From positions 1-7,700 of the forward strand of contig JAQTNZ010000106.1 of assembly GCA_028713595.1 (NCBI GenBank): a stretch of DNA of 7,700 nucleotides. The letters run 5' to 3'. This stretch comes from Methylovulum sp. Lineage in GTDB: Bacteria; Pseudomonadota; Gammaproteobacteria; Methylococcales; Methylomonadaceae. How positions within the stretch are numbered: the first letter of the stretch is position 1; each line of letters begins with the position of its first letter. Made by a program: the position numbers and the translations under genes. The notes below the pieces were generated by a model. The model was not told the DNA's origin. It saw only the letters and a list, made by a program, of their open reading frames with translations, and made no database searches. This document shows positions 5,418 through 7,700 of the stretch, one piece after another.

Positions 5418-5861
5418 CTAATCCAGCCAGTCGATAATATAATCTTCGTAATCCTCAGAACGCTTCATCCTCGATGCTTTTTTAGCATAAGCACCCACCG
5501 ACATCCCCGCCGCCTGCACACTCGCCGTGGTTCCCGTCACCAAGGGATGCCAGTCGGGCAAATCCTTACCCTCACCCAACAAACGATACGCACAGGTTTT
5601 CGGCAACCAACGGCTATAGAGGGAAAATTCCAATTGCCGCAAATCCAGGCATTCAGGCACCCGTTGGCTGCGCTCGCCATAATGCCGGCAACGGCAGGTT
5701 TTCAGATCCAACAAATCACAGGCGATACGGGTTAGGGCAACTTGTCCGCTGTCCTCGTCTTCAAGCTTGTGCAAACAGCACTGGCCGCAGCCATCACATA
5801 AGGACTCCCATTCTTCATGGCTCATCTCAGCCAGTTTTTTGCTTTGCCAAAAGTTGTCCAT
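5418..5861 (-). CDS. ycgN: YcgN-family (UPF0260) cysteine-cluster protein
   Basis: A 147-aa protein that aligns with E. coli YcgN along nearly its whole length: FWQ..KLAEMS.EEWESLCDGC, GQCCLHKLEDED, then LKTCRCRHY, WLPKTCAYRLL and GEGKDLPDWHPLVTG. The CxxCxxCC motif is at residues 22, 25, 28 and 29, with further cysteines at 48, 56, 58, 71 and 90. Members of the wider YkgJ-like group are suspected metal or Fe-S binding proteins, but the biochemical role is unknown. Its ATG overlaps the stop of the upstream MerR/B12 gene by one base (TAATG), so the two are probably co-transcribed and translationally coupled. It converges with the small exported gene, leaving only 11 bases between stops. No signal peptide is present, so it is cytoplasmic. 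Confidence 0.93.
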   Translation of the reverse strand: MDNFWQSKKLAEMSHEEWESLCDGCGQCCLHKLEDEDSGQVALTRIACDLLDLKTCRCRHYGERSQRVPECLDLRQLEFSLYSRWLPKTCAYRLLGEGKDLPDWHPLVTGTTASVQAAGMSVGAYAKKASRMKRSEDYEDYIIDWLD

Positions 5862-6835
5862 TAGCTTGCCAACCCGTCCTGTGCCGCCAAATCATCGAGG
5901 ATAGTACGAAAATGCCCATAACTTTGGATATTAAGAACCCCGACCTCATCCAACACCGCTTTATAATGGGCCGCCGCCCTACCGCCAACAATCAACGCGG
6001 TCTGCGCACCCAACAAGATTTTCAAGCGCCTAATTTCCTTGGGGATAACCAGATCATCACTCTCAAAACTGATGCTCAGGGTCACGGCGCGGGCTTGGGT
6101 AAAGCGGACGGCGGCGGCAATTTCTTCGGCGGGCAAATTAGCCCCCAAATAGGTCACTTGCCAGCCTTTCAGCTCGGCGATGATTGCCGCCAGCAACGCC
6201 CCCAACTCATGCAGTTGCCCCAGCGGCGTGGTCACGACCATTCTTGGCGCATGGACGGACACGGGATTATTGTTGCGCAAAATGTAAGTGAGCGAGCGGA
6301 TGATGGCCGAAGCCAGATGTTCATGGACAGGCCGCAGTTCCCCTGTACGCCAGCGGTCACCGATTTTGGTCAGCAACGGGGTCAGCAAATGCTCAATAAA
6401 CGCTTCTGTCCCTAACTCCACTATCGCATGTTCAAAATGCACTTCCAAGGCGGTGGCATCAAACGCCAACACGGCGGTGTAGCATTTGTCCCTATACTCT
6501 TTGGCAAGGTATAAGCGGTCATTGGCATTTACAGGCGGCGGCTCCGGTTGCGCCTCGCCCTCGCCGCCAGTACCGTTCACCAACAGCCTTAACTCTTCCA
6601 ACGACAAGCGGGCGATTTGGCTGATGCTATGGCCGTTATTGGTCGCCTGGTTAAGCAATTTTAACCGGGCGATGTCCGCAGCGGTATAGACGCGGTGCCC
6701 GCCCGCCGTCCGCGCCGGGGTCACCGCCTGATAACGGCGCTCCCACGCCCTGACTAGATCAGATTTGACCCCCGACCTTTTGGAAACCGTGCTGATTAAA
6801 TAGTGTGCCGAATCGTCATTAGGATTAATCATCAT
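5861..6835 (-). CDS. MerR-family regulator with cobalamin-binding domain (LitR/CarH type)
   Basis: Taking the ATG at 6835 gives 324 aa; a GTG at 6865 in frame would add 10 residues, and a second ATG lies at 6832. None has a strong Shine-Dalgarno. Residues about 12-80 are a MerR winged helix-turn-helix (YLISTVSKRSGVKSDLVRAW, then ERRY and GGHRVYTAADI). A Gly/Glu/Pro linker (about 88-105) follows. Then comes the helical cobalamin cap (about 110-195) with W162-x9-E172-H173 (the Wx9EH motif of CarH-like photoreceptors). The Rossmann-type B12 domain (about 198-318) has H209 in QLHELG, the position of the lower cobalt ligand in the E/DxHxxG motif, plus GANLP and IVGGRAA. In CarH/LitR proteins adenosylcobalamin holds a DNA-bound tetramer that light breaks apart, derepressing targets. 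Here the first motif position is Gln, not Asp/Glu. It heads the operon with ycgN; the target genes are not visible. Confidence 0.9.
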   Translation of the reverse strand: MMINPNDDSAHYLISTVSKRSGVKSDLVRAWERRYQAVTPARTAGGHRVYTAADIARLKLLNQATNNGHSISQIARLSLEELRLLVNGTGGEGEAQPEPPPVNANDRLYLAKEYRDKCYTAVLAFDATALEVHFEHAIVELGTEAFIEHLLTPLLTKIGDRWRTGELRPVHEHLASAIIRSLTYILRNNNPVSVHAPRMVVTTPLGQLHELGALLAAIIAELKGWQVTYLGANLPAEEIAAAVRFTQARAVTLSISFESDDLVIPKEIRRLKILLGAQTALIVGGRAAAHYKAVLDEVGVLNIQSYGHFRTILDDLAAQDGLAS

Positions 6836-7290
6836 CGCTGCCGTGCAATAGATTTTAAAAGCCACATACTAACACGAGCTTTACAAAACCTTGACAAAAT
6901 TTGAACGTCTGGCTTATCGATTCGCCCCTAGCAGAGCCTCACTGCCATTAATTTAACGAATACTATTTTTATTCAATAACATAGAAAACGCTATTGAGTT
7001 AAGGTCGTAGTAAGTTAATCCGTTCGTGGTGAGCTTGTCGAACCATGACCGGATTAACCGTCCACCCCATTCGTCAAGCTCATGACAGGCTTCGACCAGC
7101 TCCACCACAAGGGTGGTCTGGGGACAGGCGAACGGTAAATCCTATCTTGTTGAAATTAAAGGAACAAATCCTTAACTTAATGGCAGTGTAGCAGAGCCTA
7201 CGCACACACGGCAGCTACCAATCACCCTACCCCAGTTGGCTAACCGTTACTGATAACCTTTCTTAGACAAAACCTTACCGATTATGTCTT
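6836..7290. other. Upstream region of the MerR/B12 gene with MITE copy C
   Basis: This 455-bp stretch lies between the MerR-type regulator start and the stop of the sugar dehydrogenase gene. It contains MITE copy C with its duplications (6929-7199). The ~100 bp between the regulator start and the MITE (6836-6939) must carry the regulator's promoter, but no convincing -35/-10 pair could be placed. Positions 7200-7290 show no gene or clear terminator. Confidence 0.65.
6940..7188 (+). mobile_element. MITE copy C (249 bp) with perfect 11-bp target duplication
   Basis: It begins CACTGCCATTAATTTAACG and ends with the reverse complement of CACTGCCATTAAGTTAAGG (2 mismatches in 19). TAGCAGAGCCT lies directly before (6929-6939) and directly after (7189-7199), a perfect 11-bp target-site duplication. 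The left half nearly equals copy A read on its minus strand, and the right half equals copy B apart from an extra ~20 bases near 7068-7090. No coding capacity. It sits about 105 bp upstream of the MerR/B12 regulator. Confidence 0.88.
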
Positions 7291-7700
7291 TTAATGTGGC
7301 GCATGATAAACGACCTTATAGATCAGGCCATTCTTATCATCGCTAACCAGCAGGCCGCCATCGGGCAAAGCCAGAATATCCACGGGCCGCCCTGATACCG
7401 CCCCCTGTTTGTCCAACCAGCCGCTAATAAAATCCTCTTCTGCGATCACCTGGCCTTTCGGATCGAATTTCATCAGCACCACCTTATAGCCTTGCGGTTC
7501 GGTGCGGTTCCAAGAGCCGTGCTGGGCCACGAACAACTGGTTTTTATAGGCAGGTGGAAATTGCCCACCCTGATAAAAACGCATTCCTAAGGGGGCGACA
7601 TGGGCGGGATATTTCCAAACCGGGGCGGTAAAGTCGGCACATTTTTTATCGGCGGCAAACTCAGGGTCAGCTATGTCGCCGCCGTGGCAATACGGATAAC
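7291..7700 (-). CDS. PQQ-dependent sugar (sorbosone-type) dehydrogenase, C-terminal part (partial)
   Basis: The frame is open from the right edge (first whole codon at 7698) to TAA at 7293-7291, giving the last 135 residues. It reads YPYCHGGDIADPEF, then C-A-D, PAHVAPLGMRFYQGGQFP, LFVAQHGSWNRTEPQGYKVV, GRPVDILALPDGGLLVSDDK and NGLIYKVVY. This is the conserved end of the soluble glucose/sorbosone dehydrogenase (GSDH) beta-propeller family. The methionine at 7584 is internal, not a start. These are usually periplasmic enzymes that oxidise sugars or aldoses with PQQ. Two cysteines in the visible part (CHGG and KKC) are typical of the family and may form a disulfide. Substrate cannot be told from this end. 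Any signal peptide or haem-c domain would lie outside the window. Confidence 0.9.
   Translation of the reverse strand, partial: YPYCHGGDIADPEFAADKKCADFTAPVWKYPAHVAPLGMRFYQGGQFPPAYKNQLFVAQHGSWNRTEPQGYKVVLMKFDPKGQVIAEEDFISGWLDKQGAVSGRPVDILALPDGGLLVSDDKNGLIYKVVYHAPH

Noticed and set aside
6891..6919. Plus-strand TTGACA with a weak -10 (TTATCG)
   Set aside because: It points into the MITE and away from the leftward regulator gene; no plus-strand gene follows.

Overview
The window looks like a chromosomal stretch of a gammaproteobacterium with roughly balanced base composition. The lnt tail and the YcgN-type cysteine-cluster protein resemble gammaproteobacterial versions. The interspersed hairpin repeats and the CHAT/TPR proteins recall methanotroph-like (Methylococcales) or Thiotrichales genomes. 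That placement is inference from remembered family sequences, not from a search.

Left part (1-2843, plus strand). The end of lnt (apolipoprotein N-acyltransferase) is followed by a perfect 14-bp hairpin. Next comes a 123-aa protein resembling the 'effector-associated constant component' (EACC1-like) family, then a CHAT-type gene that looks broken. The CHAT reading frame (1176-1700) stops just after the CHAT domain begins. It is followed two bases later, in another frame, by a TPR array with no in-frame ATG (1703-2476). The simplest reading is a CHAT-(NTPase)-TPR conflict or signalling protein that lost its centre, including the catalytic His/Cys region. The TPR part is five 40-aa (120-bp) units, and the later ones are nearly identical in DNA.

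Mobile DNA. Three copies of one non-coding element (about 204, 227 and 249 bp) lie at 729-932, 2581-2807 and 6940-7188. They share 17-19 bp terminal inverted repeats (CACTGCCATTAAGTTAA...) and are bounded by target-site duplications: 10 bp perfect for the second, 11 bp perfect for the third, and about 12 bp decayed for the first. This is a MITE family. Two copies, in opposite orientation, bracket the broken CHAT-TPR locus.

Right part (2844-7700). A minus-strand PAS-PAS-PAS-PP2C (SpoIIE/RsbU-like) phosphatase is divergent from a small exported proline-rich protein of unknown function. Convergent to the latter is a translationally coupled minus-strand pair: a MerR-family regulator with a cobalamin-binding C-terminus (LitR/CarH type), then ycgN (TAATG overlap). 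After the third MITE comes the C-terminal part of a PQQ-dependent (sorbosone-type) sugar dehydrogenase that runs off the right edge. No tRNA, rRNA, CRISPR array or transposase gene was seen.
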